A DNA stretch of 64,000 nucleotides from Opitutales bacterium (GCA_015061945.1 SUVP01000002.1:1-64000); one strand, 5' to 3'. Counted from the first letter of the stretch, positions 53,532 to 63,940 are shown. Program-made: numbers and translations. The notes: generated from the letters alone by a model not told the origin.

Positions 53532-54491
53532 CTATGCTTTGGGATAAATTTCGAGAGCGATGTATTCAAGCTTGTCGCAGAATCTATCTGAGACTGCTTG
53601 GAACTTTCCGTTGATATAATCGTATGCGAGTTTATGCGTGTGTCCAGCCAGCACCCCCAAAACATTAGGTGTATTCAAGACCACTTCTCTAAATTCAAAT
53701 GTTTCGTCGGTTTGACGTTCTGGACGTATTTGACGTCGTTCAATTTTGTACGATTTATCAGTCTTTCTACCCCATGTTGGATTAGCACAGCCATACTTGC
53801 GTCCATCCACATAAATCGGGATGTGCATCGCCAAAATAGCGGGCATCCCATCGGCAAGTTCGCGTTTCGTCCAGTCGAGTTGTTTTGGGGAGATGTCGTG
53901 TGCTGAATTGTCAACGAGCATAAATTTTATACCGTTTAATACCACTTTATAACAATCGTAATCTTCGCCAAAAAAAAGAGGCTCGAGTTTTTTCATCCAC
54001 TTTTTTCTGACTTCAACTTGCGGAATATCAACCCCACTACCCTCAAAATGCCAATCGTGATTCCCTGAAATGTACTTCACAGGAACTTTTGAACGTTCCA
54101 TCGATTCCTTGAGTTTTTTAACATTATAGTCCGAGGGAAAATTTATTATATCGCCACCGAGAATAATGAGATCGAACTTTTCGTATTCTGCCTTTTGGAA
54201 AGTTTTATCTAAAATTTCCATTTTTGGCTTTTTCATAAAAGCCTTATGCATACGCCACGCATAATCGGAGTATGGCTCGACAAGCCCGTCCGAGTAGGAA
54301 ATATGCGAGTCGCCAATGAACATAATTTTTGATGGTTTATCGACAGCATCGGTATAAAGTTTGACATTATTTTTTGTCATCGATACAGAAAATTTGATAG
54401 GATTCACTTTTTCTGTTTGAGCAAAAAGTGAAGACCCCGAGAGCATAGCACCGATTGTTGCGATAGATTTCCCAAATTTGCGTCTGTCCAT
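53532..54491 (-). CDS. Secreted metallophosphoesterase
   Basis: A 319-aa calcineurin-like phosphoesterase with all metal motifs: G-D-S-H near residue 60, G-G-D, G-N-H-D, M-H-I-P and G-H-T-H. The N-terminus M-D-R-R-K-F with the hydrophobic stretch that follows is a Tat-like or Sec signal. It probably releases phosphate from a nucleotide or phospholipid in the periplasm. It is the last gene of the CbiM-receptor-TetR operon, with a TAATG overlap with tetR. Confidence 0.9.
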   Translation of the reverse strand: MDRRKFGKSIATIGAMLSGSSLFAQTEKVNPIKFSVSMTKNNVKLYTDAVDKPSKIMFIGDSHISYSDGLVEPYSDYAWRMHKAFMKKPKMEILDKTFQKAEYEKFDLIILGGDIINFPSDYNVKKLKESMERSKVPVKYISGNHDWHFEGSGVDIPQVEVRKKWMKKLEPLFFGEDYDCYKVVLNGIKFMLVDNSAHDISPKQLDWTKRELADGMPAILAMHIPIYVDGRKYGCANPTWGRKTDKSYKIERRQIRPERQTDETFEFREVVLNTPNVLGVLAGHTHKLAYDYINGKFQAVSDRFCDKLEYIALEIYPKA

Positions 54492-55066
54492 TATATTTCT
54501 CCTTTTACAAGTTGTTTGAAAGTTTTTATATCCTCAAGCAAATCCTTTAATTTTGCGTCATCATTATTCGAGCCGAGCGACGACGTACGCCCCCAAATAT
54601 CGAGCAAAACACGTTGTATAAAATTTGGTGATATTCCTTTTTTTATTTCTCCATTTTTCACCGCATTGTCAATTATTATTTCCGACTTCTTCATTTGTGC
54701 CGTCATATAATCACTAAAACGTGGTTCGTTTTTAAGTGCCAAAATGTAAAGCGAATTGTAATCGAAAACTGAGATATTTACCGATTTTAGATTTTTGATA
54801 ATTTCTATCATTCTATCTAAAATTAAATCAATAAAGGTATCTAAATTTAATGTCGAAAAGTCGTCAACGCCATAGAAAAATCTGTCGTAAAAATAATATT
54901 TAAATGTTTCGTAGAAAATATCATTTTTTGATTTAAAATATTTGTACGGTAAGCTTCGTGCTATATTCAATTTGTTCGCAATATCCCCGATAGATACGCC
55001 ATTGTAGCCTTTTTCGATAAGTAAAGAAAAGGCAGTCTCGAGGATTTTTTTCTTAGTGTCGTTCAT
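54491..55066 (-). CDS. TetR-family transcriptional regulator
   Basis: A 191-aa regulator: N-terminal helix-turn-helix (I-G-D-I-A-N-K-L-N-I-A-R-S-L-P-Y-K-Y-F) and a helical C-terminal ligand domain. It overlaps the upstream receptor stop (TAATG) and the phosphoesterase start (TAATG), so it is part of the same transcript and may control it. Ligand unknown. Confidence 0.9.
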   Translation of the reverse strand: MNDTKKKILETAFSLLIEKGYNGVSIGDIANKLNIARSLPYKYFKSKNDIFYETFKYYFYDRFFYGVDDFSTLNLDTFIDLILDRMIEIIKNLKSVNISVFDYNSLYILALKNEPRFSDYMTAQMKKSEIIIDNAVKNGEIKKGISPNFIQRVLLDIWGRTSSLGSNNDDAKLKDLLEDIKTFKQLVKGEI

Positions 55067-57258
55067 TATTTAGAAAGGTTAAAACGTGAAACTTTTTCGA
55101 TAAGCAGTTCAGATGTTTTAGAAATCGAACTTGTCGTTTCTTTCAATAGCTCAACTTTTTCGCGAGCTCCACTTGCAAAAGCTTCGAGCGATTCAACGAG
55201 TTCGCCAATATTAGAAACGTTTTCTTCTTGCGATGCAATTGACGTTGCGAGCGATTCAAATTTTGGACCCAACTCTGCAATCTGATTTTCAGCTGACGAG
55301 AGATTGAAGTGCAATTTTTCAATCATTTCAGAATTTAATTTCATACGTTGCGAAAAACTATTCATCTCGCCCACACCAGATTCAACTGAATCTGTCATAT
55401 CGGCAACCATTTTTGAAACCTCCATAACAGAGACTGCAGTTTGGTCGGCAAGTTTTGAAATTTCAGCCGATACTGCTTCAAATCCGCCAAATTCCGTAGC
55501 ACGTTCAGATTCAATTTTTGCATTTAGCGAGAGCATATTTGTTCTGTCGCCAACAGCGTTGATTGTAGAAACTGCAGTTGCAATTCTTTCTGTTTTGTCT
55601 TTGATAACCGCCAATCGAGCCGAGACAGAGTCGGCGGCAGAAAGCAGTGGCAATGTATTTTCACTCAAGCGAGAAAGCAAATTTCCACCGTCACTCAAGA
55701 CTGCCAAAGATGCGTCTATGTTTTTCGATGCTTCTCGAGCATCCATATTCAACAGCAATACCGATGTTGAAATAGAGTCTATTGTGGATGATACGCCAGC
55801 CAATACATCGGCTCTTTCAGATGAGATTGCGTCGATATTTGATGTGCCTTCAGAAATTTTCGATGCACTTTGTGCAAAGTTTTCGCCCGATATTTTAACT
55901 TTTGCGAGCAGACTCGAAAAGTTTTCTGTCATTGAATTTAGTGCATCGGCGAGTCTAAATATTTCGCTATTGCTCCATTTTTTCGGATTGAGAAGTAATG
56001 TTAAATCGTCTTTGGCATTTGCGATATCGCCATTTTTAATTTTGTCGATAGCGAGTTTTAAATCGGTTGCCATATTGGCACCACTTCGTGCCGTAATCCA
56101 CGAGCCAAAGCCGGCAAAGAAAAGAATCAATACGCCAATCGAAACAAGCAAGACCATAAACCGACTCACCGTAGAAATAGTTTTTTCAACCCCTACATCA
56201 AAATCGCTTCGTGCCACCGACGCACCAATTACCAAATTCCATGGTTTGAAATAAGTGTACGCAGTAATTATATCTGACACATCACGTTCTGTGCCGAGTT
56301 TATATTCTCTTACCGAAACCTTATCGATTGCACCGACTGCTGATGAAATCATTTCAAGAGTCATTTCTTTGCGTTCTTTAAAAGTATCGCCCTCGACAAT
56401 AAATCCGTTGCGTTTGCCGTCTCGAGAAGCTCTCACGATAGATTCACCCCTGCCAGCCAATTCAATCGCCCAAACATATCCAGTTGCACCTATTCGGATA
56501 GTCTCAAAATATTTCATCAAATTTAGCACAGATGCTTGAGATCTACCGTATGCAAACGCTCCAATAACATCGCCGTATGGATCGAGAATAGGTTCGTAGT
56601 TCACAACAAACACTTCGCTACCTGTGCGTGAAACCCCTGTAAAAGTTTTTCGAGCCATAAGAGTACGGACGATTGCACCGTCGTCGTATCCGCCAGTTGC
56701 GGGGATATATGTTCCAATTTCCGCATCTGATATTGTCGACGCAATGCGAAGCATATTTCCAGCATCATCGATTTTTTGAAGTATTGAAAACTCTAACCCA
56801 GTATCTGTTTTTAATTCTGTTAAAATATTTTTTATTGTGCCTTCTGCTGTCGCAATAGTGCCGTTATCCGACTTCTTCAATTTTATCGGTGTTGAGCCAA
56901 ATGCGAGTACGGGCAAATCTATTGCGATAAATTCAGTTGGCGTCATTTGCGACGACACATTAAATTTTGTTTTTTGCGATAGCAAGCGTGGTGCACCTAA
57001 TTGCGAGAATCGCATATTCATTGATGCTCTCGCTTTTTGTTCTTCTTCGGATTGCGTTTTGTGGATAATTCGACAGATTTTTAGAGTGTCGTCCACAATT
57101 TGACGTGTTGCACGCAACCCAATTTTATCAAATTCAGATGCCACAATACTGCGTATATCTAAATTCATCCTCCAAATCAGAATAGCGATGACAAGCACAG
57201 GCAGAGTCGCAACTGCGAGTGCGAACATCACCATAACTTTTGCGAGAGACACCTTCAT
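55066..57258 (-). CDS. Methyl-accepting chemotaxis-type receptor with Cache sensor (copy 2)
   Basis: A 730-aa transmembrane receptor: one N-terminal membrane segment, a large periplasmic Cache_3-Cache_2-type sensor (G-G-Y-D-D-G, G-D-V-I-G-A-F-A-Y-G, G-A-T-G-Y-V-W-A-I), a second membrane segment near 380, HAMP and a coiled coil with the signal domain R-T-N-M-L-S-L-N-A-K-I-E-S-E-R-A. The signal tip deviates from the usual A-L-N-A-A-I-E-A-A-R-A-G. No CheA or CheW is nearby. It overlaps the upstream receptor by ATGA. Confidence 0.9.
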   Translation of the reverse strand: MKVSLAKVMVMFALAVATLPVLVIAILIWRMNLDIRSIVASEFDKIGLRATRQIVDDTLKICRIIHKTQSEEEQKARASMNMRFSQLGAPRLLSQKTKFNVSSQMTPTEFIAIDLPVLAFGSTPIKLKKSDNGTIATAEGTIKNILTELKTDTGLEFSILQKIDDAGNMLRIASTISDAEIGTYIPATGGYDDGAIVRTLMARKTFTGVSRTGSEVFVVNYEPILDPYGDVIGAFAYGRSQASVLNLMKYFETIRIGATGYVWAIELAGRGESIVRASRDGKRNGFIVEGDTFKERKEMTLEMISSAVGAIDKVSVREYKLGTERDVSDIITAYTYFKPWNLVIGASVARSDFDVGVEKTISTVSRFMVLLVSIGVLILFFAGFGSWITARSGANMATDLKLAIDKIKNGDIANAKDDLTLLLNPKKWSNSEIFRLADALNSMTENFSSLLAKVKISGENFAQSASKISEGTSNIDAISSERADVLAGVSSTIDSISTSVLLLNMDAREASKNIDASLAVLSDGGNLLSRLSENTLPLLSAADSVSARLAVIKDKTERIATAVSTINAVGDRTNMLSLNAKIESERATEFGGFEAVSAEISKLADQTAVSVMEVSKMVADMTDSVESGVGEMNSFSQRMKLNSEMIEKLHFNLSSAENQIAELGPKFESLATSIASQEENVSNIGELVESLEAFASGAREKVELLKETTSSISKTSELLIEKVSRFNLSK

Positions 57259-59477
57259 TTTTGCCCCTCCTTATTTGAAACTTTGAATCGTGAAACTTCG
57301 CTCAACAGCGACGCACTTGTGGAATCCAAATTCAACGTTGCCGATTTAAATTCGATTGCAGTATCGCGTGAACGCACAGAATTGTGCGAAAGCTCTGTCA
57401 TTGTTTCGCTAATTTTTCTCGCATTTTCAGCGAGTGCTAAAATTCGTGATGCAATATTTTCGAACTTGGGACCAATTACTTCAATCTCGCCGACAACCTG
57501 CGATAGCGAGTCTGCAGTTTCAAAAATAATCTTCAAACTTTGTCGCATACTCGCACCAAATCTATCCATTTCCATCACACCCGAATTAACAGCCGATTGC
57601 ATTTGTCGAACTGCACTTTCAATATCAGATGCCGACTTCGATGTCTTATCGGCAAGGCGACGTATCTGGCGTGCGACGACCGCAAAGCCAAGCCCAACTT
57701 CGCCTGCCTTTTCAGCTTCGATTGACGCATTCAACGACAATATGTTTGTGCGTTTGTTAATTTCAGCAATAGCAGTTGCAACCAATGTGATTTTTTCAGC
57801 GTTTCTATTTATTATAGAAAGTCGGCGAGTGATGTTTTCACAACCAGCATAAAGAGCATCGTAATTTCTTTTTAGCAGTTGAAGGTTTTCGCCACCCGAA
57901 CGGCTGATGTCTAAAGTTTTCAAAACTTGCGATGCCGATAATCTCGCACTTTTATTGATTGCATCGGCAGAGAGTGAAATAGATTTCCCTGATGTTGCGA
58001 CTCTACGCATCGAAACAACTTCGTTCACTGCTATATCTTCAATAGACTTTGCAAGCGAGGATATTTTTGATGCACCCAACGCTGCAAGTTCGCCATCGTC
58101 TCGGATTGATTTTATCAACTCGGAAAGCGTGCGAGTCATATCTGATATTGCTCGTATTAGCCCGTCAAATTCTTTGATATGCGAGCCACCTTTTTTAGAG
58201 AAATTTTCGATTGCTATTTCAGCCGATTCCATATCACCACGAGAATGAAAACGTGCGACCTTGCGAAGTAGTTCGAGCGGTTGCGACATCTGCGACGCAA
58301 GAATCCACGACAATCCTATTGCGAGCAAAACAAAGATTCCACCAGCGTACACAATCTTTTTCATAAAGATTTTTATCTGGCTGATAAGTGCAGTTTCGCT
58401 ACCTGAAAATTCATCGGCATCAACCGATACGCCGATAATCCAACGCCACGGCTCATACATTGTATAAGTAACAAGCCTTACAATTTCGCCCTTGCCCGTT
58501 TTTGACGGAATTTTCACAGTCTCAATACCAAGCTCGCCGCTTCCCATATTGCGACATTTTTCGATAAGTTTGTTGAGAAATAGGCGTCGTGCTTCAAGTG
58601 GATCATCGCTTATTTTTACACCGATTGCCGATGTATCACGAGAGACTCTCAAAACTGGTTGCTGTCGATTCATATCATCGATAACCCAAACAGATCCAGT
58701 TTCGCCGACGTACGACGACTGTAAAAGTTTTTCAAGCTCAGAAACCGAAGGCGTCGGAAAACCAAAATACACTGCCCCCACAAAATCTCCGTTGCTCGTG
58801 TACAGTGGAATATAGTTTGCCGAGTACGGAATTTTGTCTATCGAAATAATCCCCGAGACCGGCATTTGCGACGATATCATTTCTCGCAAAAGTGCGTTGT
58901 CGGCTTGATTTTTGCTTGTCGAGATGTATGAGCCTGCGAAATTTTCACCACTTAAAGTTGTAAAAGTTGACGCAACTCTAACGTACAAATCGGAATCAGG
59001 CACTTTGTAAAATACGGAAATATCGCAATGCAATCTCTCTTTTAATTCTGCGAGTTTTTGTGCAAGCTTATTTTCGGTTGAATCAGACGGCGTGTTTGGT
59101 GATGCAAGGTAATTGCCGAATTTTAACAGTGGTGCGTACAACGTTTTTTTGTCTTCGGGATTATTTGACGGATAAATTGTAAACGTTGATGGCGTTGTAT
59201 CTACCGAGATTTTCCCGAGCGATTCAATCGACTGAAAAATTGCAGTGCGTGCCGATTCCGATACGGCATCGTCAGCAAGTTCGATTGCGTCGCACATTTG
59301 GCGGATATCGATTGTCGATTGCTTCGCCGATTCAAGTACAGCATTTCTAAAAGAGTCGTTGGCAACTTTTACAACGTCGAATCCCATAAAAGTCATAAAC
59401 GCAAACATAGAAATAGCTGGGATAACTGCGACCGTTATCCCCAAGCCCAAGAGGCTCGATTTCATTGATGCTTTCAT
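57255..59477 (-). CDS. Methyl-accepting chemotaxis-type receptor with Cache sensor (copy 1)
   Basis: A 740-aa receptor built like its neighbour: membrane segment, Cache-type sensor (G-D-F-V-G-A-V-Y-F-G, G-E-T-G-S-V-W-V-I), second membrane segment near 385, HAMP-like region and the signal domain R-T-N-I-L-S-L-N-A-S-I-E-A-E-K-A-G-E-V-G-L-G-F-A-V-V-A, close to the consensus. The two are paralogues and may form a pair. The upstream CbiM-like gene suggests the cue is a metal or linked compound, but that is inference. Confidence 0.9.
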   Translation of the reverse strand: MKASMKSSLLGLGITVAVIPAISMFAFMTFMGFDVVKVANDSFRNAVLESAKQSTIDIRQMCDAIELADDAVSESARTAIFQSIESLGKISVDTTPSTFTIYPSNNPEDKKTLYAPLLKFGNYLASPNTPSDSTENKLAQKLAELKERLHCDISVFYKVPDSDLYVRVASTFTTLSGENFAGSYISTSKNQADNALLREMISSQMPVSGIISIDKIPYSANYIPLYTSNGDFVGAVYFGFPTPSVSELEKLLQSSYVGETGSVWVIDDMNRQQPVLRVSRDTSAIGVKISDDPLEARRLFLNKLIEKCRNMGSGELGIETVKIPSKTGKGEIVRLVTYTMYEPWRWIIGVSVDADEFSGSETALISQIKIFMKKIVYAGGIFVLLAIGLSWILASQMSQPLELLRKVARFHSRGDMESAEIAIENFSKKGGSHIKEFDGLIRAISDMTRTLSELIKSIRDDGELAALGASKISSLAKSIEDIAVNEVVSMRRVATSGKSISLSADAINKSARLSASQVLKTLDISRSGGENLQLLKRNYDALYAGCENITRRLSIINRNAEKITLVATAIAEINKRTNILSLNASIEAEKAGEVGLGFAVVARQIRRLADKTSKSASDIESAVRQMQSAVNSGVMEMDRFGASMRQSLKIIFETADSLSQVVGEIEVIGPKFENIASRILALAENARKISETMTELSHNSVRSRDTAIEFKSATLNLDSTSASLLSEVSRFKVSNKEGQK

Positions 59478-59500
59478 TTATGCCTTATATTTTATCGAAA

Positions 59501-59525
59501 CGGGAAACACTGAAAATGTTTCCCG
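59501..59525. repeat. 9-bp inverted repeat between the CbiM-like and receptor genes
   Basis: CGGGAAACA (59501-59509) and TGTTTCCCG (59517-59525) with a 7-nt loop lie in the 61-bp gap between CbiM stop and receptor start. It may cut down expression of the receptors or be a processing site. Confidence 0.7.
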
Positions 59526-59538
59526 TCGCCACATTAAA

Positions 59539-60441
59539 TTATCGATACGCTTTTATCATTATTATTTTTTCAAACAAGAAAGATATTGCATACGAGAAAT
59601 TGAAAATTGCAAGCACACCAACTATACCAGCCAGTAGTGAAGATAAAAATGCGTTTGAAATAGATTCAATGGTGTAATCTGCAAAAGGTGCCAACACAAA
59701 ATTTGGAGCATCTGTCAGCAGATTGAATTTTGCCATTGTCCATTCAAACGCATCTGGGAATTCCGACGCAAATGGCGATACGCAAATGCTAAAAATAATC
59801 AATCCGCAAAGAGACAATGCCAATCTTTTAGACATCATACCTGTCGATTCAAAGGCGACAAGTTTTACTAACACGATTGTTGCAACGCCTTCGATGAGTC
59901 CGAGAATTGTATGCACGCCAACAAGCGTCGCAACCATTTCTGCACCACCCTTGCCCGACGCAAGCAACTCGAGCGATACTGCGAGCGACGCAAGTACAAC
60001 AGACATCGCCGACGCTACGAATATCGCAATGTTGTTATTCATTCCTTTTGAAAGAAGCATCGCACGAATGAGTCCACCAAGACCTGCTCCGATTATCGCC
60101 ATATTGAGAATATTCGCACACAGCATTAAAATTCCGCCGTCAGCAAATATCAGAGTTTGTACAAGCAATACAATCGAAAGCGAAATAATCGCCGAAGGTA
60201 TACCTAACAAAGTTGATGCAAAGACACCACCAATCAAGTGTCCAGACACTCCGTCGAAAATTGCGTAGTTCAGCATTTGCAATCCAAACACTGTTGCTGT
60301 TACGAGTGCAAAAAGCAACGTTGACGGAGTATTGGCTTTGCTCTTATACAAAGCAAATCCCGACGCTACAACGCCCGCAACTGCTACTGTTGCTGTGATT
60401 GGACATAGGGTTGTTGACAACATTTCTGATGGTATATGCAT
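59539..60441 (-). CDS. CbiM-like cobalt/nickel transporter component
   Basis: A 300-aa membrane protein with the CbiM N-terminus M-H-I-P and the V-S-G-H-L-I-G-G motif; in the known family, the amino terminus, His2 and the His of this motif bind Co2+ or Ni2+. It has eight or so hydrophobic segments, more than plain CbiM (about 220 aa), so a CbiN-like or other extension is fused at the end. No CbiQ or CbiO lies nearby. AAAGGAGAT precedes the ATG. First gene of a five-gene operon with two receptors, TetR and a phosphoesterase. Confidence 0.85.
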   Translation of the reverse strand: MHIPSEMLSTTLCPITATVAVAGVVASGFALYKSKANTPSTLLFALVTATVFGLQMLNYAIFDGVSGHLIGGVFASTLLGIPSAIISLSIVLLVQTLIFADGGILMLCANILNMAIIGAGLGGLIRAMLLSKGMNNNIAIFVASAMSVVLASLAVSLELLASGKGGAEMVATLVGVHTILGLIEGVATIVLVKLVAFESTGMMSKRLALSLCGLIIFSICVSPFASEFPDAFEWTMAKFNLLTDAPNFVLAPFADYTIESISNAFLSSLLAGIVGVLAIFNFSYAISFLFEKIIMIKAYR

Positions 60442-60509
60442 ATTATATATCTCCTTTAATTGTTCCGAAAATATGATGACATTTTATCGGCATATTGTCA
60501 AGCGACAGA

Positions 60510-60545
60510 AACAAAAAAAGGAAAGCAAAACGCTTCCCTTTTCCC
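60510..60545 (-). terminator. Terminator after the rhamnosidase gene
   Basis: On the minus strand GGGAAGC and GCTTTCC form a hairpin with a 5-nt loop followed by seven T, just after the rhamnosidase stop at 60562. Confidence 0.75.
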
Positions 60546-60561
60546 TTCAAAAAACCTTCGA

Positions 60562-63312
60562 CTAATTCAGCGAATATGTAATTTGATATTCTCCACTTCC
60601 CAATGTAATACAAGGGTATCCGCAGTCGGAAGTTTGCAAGTCAACTGGTTGCTTGCCGTTGACTTTTATAGAATTTTTATTCTTCGTTTTGAATACGACA
60701 ATCCCTTCGCTGTTTGACGGAATTTGTATTTGCCAACGCATCTCTTTTCCGCCGATAGTATTCCATTTTGACGACGCTCTGCCGTATGGGGTGTCGTGCC
60801 AAACTGACGCATAATTCAATGCACTATTTGGTGTGGGGGCATACAGAATTTTAGAATAGCCAGCGTCGGCATACCATAAACCAGCAACATCTTTGTAAAT
60901 CCATTGCCCTATTGCTCCATACGCATAGTGGTTAAACGAATTCATATTTACATCGCCAAATCCGTCTTTGTGCGTGTAGCTATTCCAACGTTCCCACATT
61001 GTTGTCGCACCTTGTGTGATAGGATATAACCACGATGGATAAGTTTTATTCATCAACAATCTGTACGCCAAATCAGGACGACCAAATTTTGAAAGTGTCG
61101 GGTTTAAGTGTGGTGTGCCGATAAAACCTGTACGCAAATGGAAGTTATCGTTCTCGATTCTTTTGACGAGTTTTGCAAAAACTTTTTCTCGCATTTCAGG
61201 AGCAATAACATTCAAATTCAGTGGAACAAGATATGCTGTTTGTGCATCGGTTGTCATCTCGCCATCTTGTTTTACAAACTTTTTGTTGAATGCTTTTTTT
61301 ACATCATCTGATAATTTCTGATATTTTACAATATCGTCTTTTTTGTCCAAAATTTTTGCAGTTTTTGAAACGAGCTCTGCAGTGTATGCAAAATATGCAG
61401 TAGCGATAAGTTCGTTTGGTGTATCGCCAGTAGTCTTATTTGAGTTTGGTTGTAGCCAATCGCCAAAACCTCTATTTGCTCGTATAAATTCTTTTGAAGA
61501 ATTATTTTGGTAGTCTACCCATTTCTTCATTGCGTCATAATTATCAACAAGAATTTTCTTGTCGCCATATGCCATATAAATTTCGTATGGGATAACTACA
61601 ATCGCATCGCCCCAAAATGGTGCACCATTTGCAGCACCCAAAATATCAGGGCAAATGAAAGCCATATTGCCGTCGGAGCGTTGAGAATCTCTCATATCGA
61701 GCGACCACTTGTGGAAGAACGCACGGACATCCATATTGAACGATGCTGTTGGCGTGAATGCTGTTGCGTCGCCAGTCCAGCCAAGTCTTTCATCGCGTTG
61801 CGGACAATCTGTTGGAACAGAAAAGAAGTTCGATTTTTGCCCCCACAAAATGCACGATTGCAATTTGTTTATCATTTCATCGGAGCATTCAAAATTTGCT
61901 GTTTGTGCGATATCGTTGTGGAGAACAACACCTTTAATATCGTCAAGTTCCGGCGTGTAATCGATTCCAGAAATTTCGATATATCTAAAGCCGTGGAATG
62001 TGAACGTTGGCGACCATACAAACGTTTTACCGTTTGAAATTATCTCATCTCGAGAATCTGCAAAACGATAATTTTCTGTATACAACATTCCTGTCTGTTG
62101 GAGCATTTCGCCATAGCGTAATTTTATTTTTTCGCCTTTGGGTGCCGACATTTTTATTTCAGCCCAGCCGACCATATTTTGCCCCATATCGACAATAAAC
62201 TTTTTGTCGCCAATTTTTCTGATATTTACAGGTTTTAAATATTGCATAGGGCGAATCATCGTGTTGCGACGTGCATCTTCAAAGTCAGGTTTCGATTTAA
62301 TTTTGTACGAAGCATTTTTCCAATTTGAATCGTCAAACCCTACTTCATTCCAGCCGTCCATTTCCAAACGAGCATCGTATTTTTCGCCCATATAAATATC
62401 AGAATATTGAATTGCTCCATACGAGCTTTTCCACGATTTGTCTGTTGCAAGTTGCAAGTTTGAGCCGTCGTCAAATTCGATATCGAGATAAATTTTTATT
62501 GCGGGAATATCGCCGTAAACGCCTTTGTGTCGCCACCCGATTGTGCCAGCATACCAGCCATCGCCGAGCAATGCACCGATTGCATTTTTACCTTTTTCGA
62601 GAAGTTTTGTGATGTCGTATGTATTAACTTGCACACGTTTGTTGTAATTTGTCCAGCCAGTTCCCCATACGTCATCTCCGATTTTTTCGCCGTTAATATA
62701 CGCGTGGAAAACACCCAAACTTGCAACGTACATACGAGCTTTTTTTACTTGTCGATTAAGTTCAAATTCTTTGCGGAAATACGTTGGTTGAACTTCTGTC
62801 TTTGCTGGTTTCTTTACGATTTTGTTTCCGCTACGAAGTGTCGGTTGCCACTTGCGTGGTTTGAATGGCGAGCTAATCCATTCTCCCAAAAAATCGGATT
62901 TATCCAAGAGACCTGCTTCAAAAAATTTCACGTCCGACCACATCGATTCTCTGCCCTTGTTGTCCCAATATTTTACACGCCAATAAAGACGTTCTTGCGA
63001 CAACAATTCGCGATAAAATGGAATATTTATACTTTGCGAGCTTTCGACTTTTTTAGTATCCCAAACCGACGTTCTGTATAAGTCAGTTTCTGCAAGTGAA
63101 AAATCTTCGGGGTTATGTACAACTTGGATTCTATACGCTGTTTGTTTTATATTGTCGCCTTGTGGAAGTTTCCATGAGAACGACAATTTGCGTAAACAAT
63201 ATCCTACTGGATTATCAAAATTTTCTCCGACAGTTAAATCGTACGGCTTCAAAATATCCGCAAATATCGAAACTGGCAAAGTGAGCAATAATAGTGTATT
63301 TAAAAATTTCAT
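60562..63312 (-). CDS. Secreted alpha-L-rhamnosidase (GH78)
   Basis: A 916-aa enzyme with a signal peptide (cut after S-I-F-A), an N-terminal fibronectin-like domain, the carbohydrate-binding part with W-G-T-G-W-T-N-Y and G-D-G-W-Y-A-G, and the (alpha/alpha)6 barrel with D-C-P-Q-R-D-E-R-L-G-W-T-G-D-A, which carries the general acid, and M-W-E-R-W-N-S-Y. It removes L-rhamnose from glycosides in the periplasm or outside. I use the ATG at 63312; the longer frame to 63468 has no signal near its start. It stands alone. Confidence 0.93.
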   Translation of the reverse strand: MKFLNTLLLLTLPVSIFADILKPYDLTVGENFDNPVGYCLRKLSFSWKLPQGDNIKQTAYRIQVVHNPEDFSLAETDLYRTSVWDTKKVESSQSINIPFYRELLSQERLYWRVKYWDNKGRESMWSDVKFFEAGLLDKSDFLGEWISSPFKPRKWQPTLRSGNKIVKKPAKTEVQPTYFRKEFELNRQVKKARMYVASLGVFHAYINGEKIGDDVWGTGWTNYNKRVQVNTYDITKLLEKGKNAIGALLGDGWYAGTIGWRHKGVYGDIPAIKIYLDIEFDDGSNLQLATDKSWKSSYGAIQYSDIYMGEKYDARLEMDGWNEVGFDDSNWKNASYKIKSKPDFEDARRNTMIRPMQYLKPVNIRKIGDKKFIVDMGQNMVGWAEIKMSAPKGEKIKLRYGEMLQQTGMLYTENYRFADSRDEIISNGKTFVWSPTFTFHGFRYIEISGIDYTPELDDIKGVVLHNDIAQTANFECSDEMINKLQSCILWGQKSNFFSVPTDCPQRDERLGWTGDATAFTPTASFNMDVRAFFHKWSLDMRDSQRSDGNMAFICPDILGAANGAPFWGDAIVVIPYEIYMAYGDKKILVDNYDAMKKWVDYQNNSSKEFIRANRGFGDWLQPNSNKTTGDTPNELIATAYFAYTAELVSKTAKILDKKDDIVKYQKLSDDVKKAFNKKFVKQDGEMTTDAQTAYLVPLNLNVIAPEMREKVFAKLVKRIENDNFHLRTGFIGTPHLNPTLSKFGRPDLAYRLLMNKTYPSWLYPITQGATTMWERWNSYTHKDGFGDVNMNSFNHYAYGAIGQWIYKDVAGLWYADAGYSKILYAPTPNSALNYASVWHDTPYGRASSKWNTIGGKEMRWQIQIPSNSEGIVVFKTKNKNSIKVNGKQPVDLQTSDCGYPCITLGSGEYQITYSLN

Positions 63313-63448
63313 AAAACAGCAAAGTATCAAAAAAACAAAAATTTTCAACACATAAAGAAAAAAATCCATTTGATTTAGTGTTAAAATATGCTCGCAATAA
63401 AAATCGATTTTTGATTTTATCGAACAGAAATAATAAGGAGATTTTGCT

Positions 63449-63940
63449 GTGAAAATTTTTTCATACATTAAAGAAAAATTTAAACTACTCTATAATAAGA
63501 TGGTCGGCGAAGAAGCATCTTCCTCTTACATCGCACGCGGTTGGGCAATCGGAATGTTCTTTGGGTGTTCAATTCCATTCGGGGTACAGTTGATGCTTTC
63601 AATACCTTGTGCATTTATCCTCAAAGGTAGCAAAATTGGTGCGACAATCGGCACATTTATAACAAACCATTTTTCGATTTTTATTATCTATCCACTGCAA
63701 ACTTATGGCGGAGCAAAACTGATTGGTTTGCCTCTCTCGTATGATGACATTAAAAGTGCGATGATGGAAGTTATCGAAAAACAAAATTACGAAACTTTAT
63801 TGTCGTTAGGCGTCGATATTGCGATTGCGTTTGCTGTCGGTGGGTTAGTTATGGCACTTGTTTTCACCCCGATAACTTATTTTGGTGTAAAATATTTGGT
63901 TGATAAATATCGTGCAAAAAATGAAAAAAATAATCAATAA
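63449..63940 (+). CDS. DUF2062 membrane protein
   Basis: A 163-aa protein with the DUF2062 pattern: A-R-G-W-A-I-G-M-F-F-G near residue 30, P-F-G-V-Q, N-H-F-S-I-F-I-I-Y-P, and three to four hydrophobic segments. It starts at GTG 63449, with AAGGAG 9 bp before. Members are of unknown function; some occur beside glycosyltransferases. Confidence 0.88.
   Translation: MKIFSYIKEKFKLLYNKMVGEEASSSYIARGWAIGMFFGCSIPFGVQLMLSIPCAFILKGSKIGATIGTFITNHFSIFIIYPLQTYGGAKLIGLPLSYDDIKSAMMEVIEKQNYETLLSLGVDIAIAFAVGGLVMALVFTPITYFGVKYLVDKYRAKNEKNNQ

Noticed and set aside
55304-56254. Antisense open frame of 316 aa opposite a chemoreceptor
   Set aside because: Shadow of the receptor gene; serine/isoleucine-rich with no domain or start signal.
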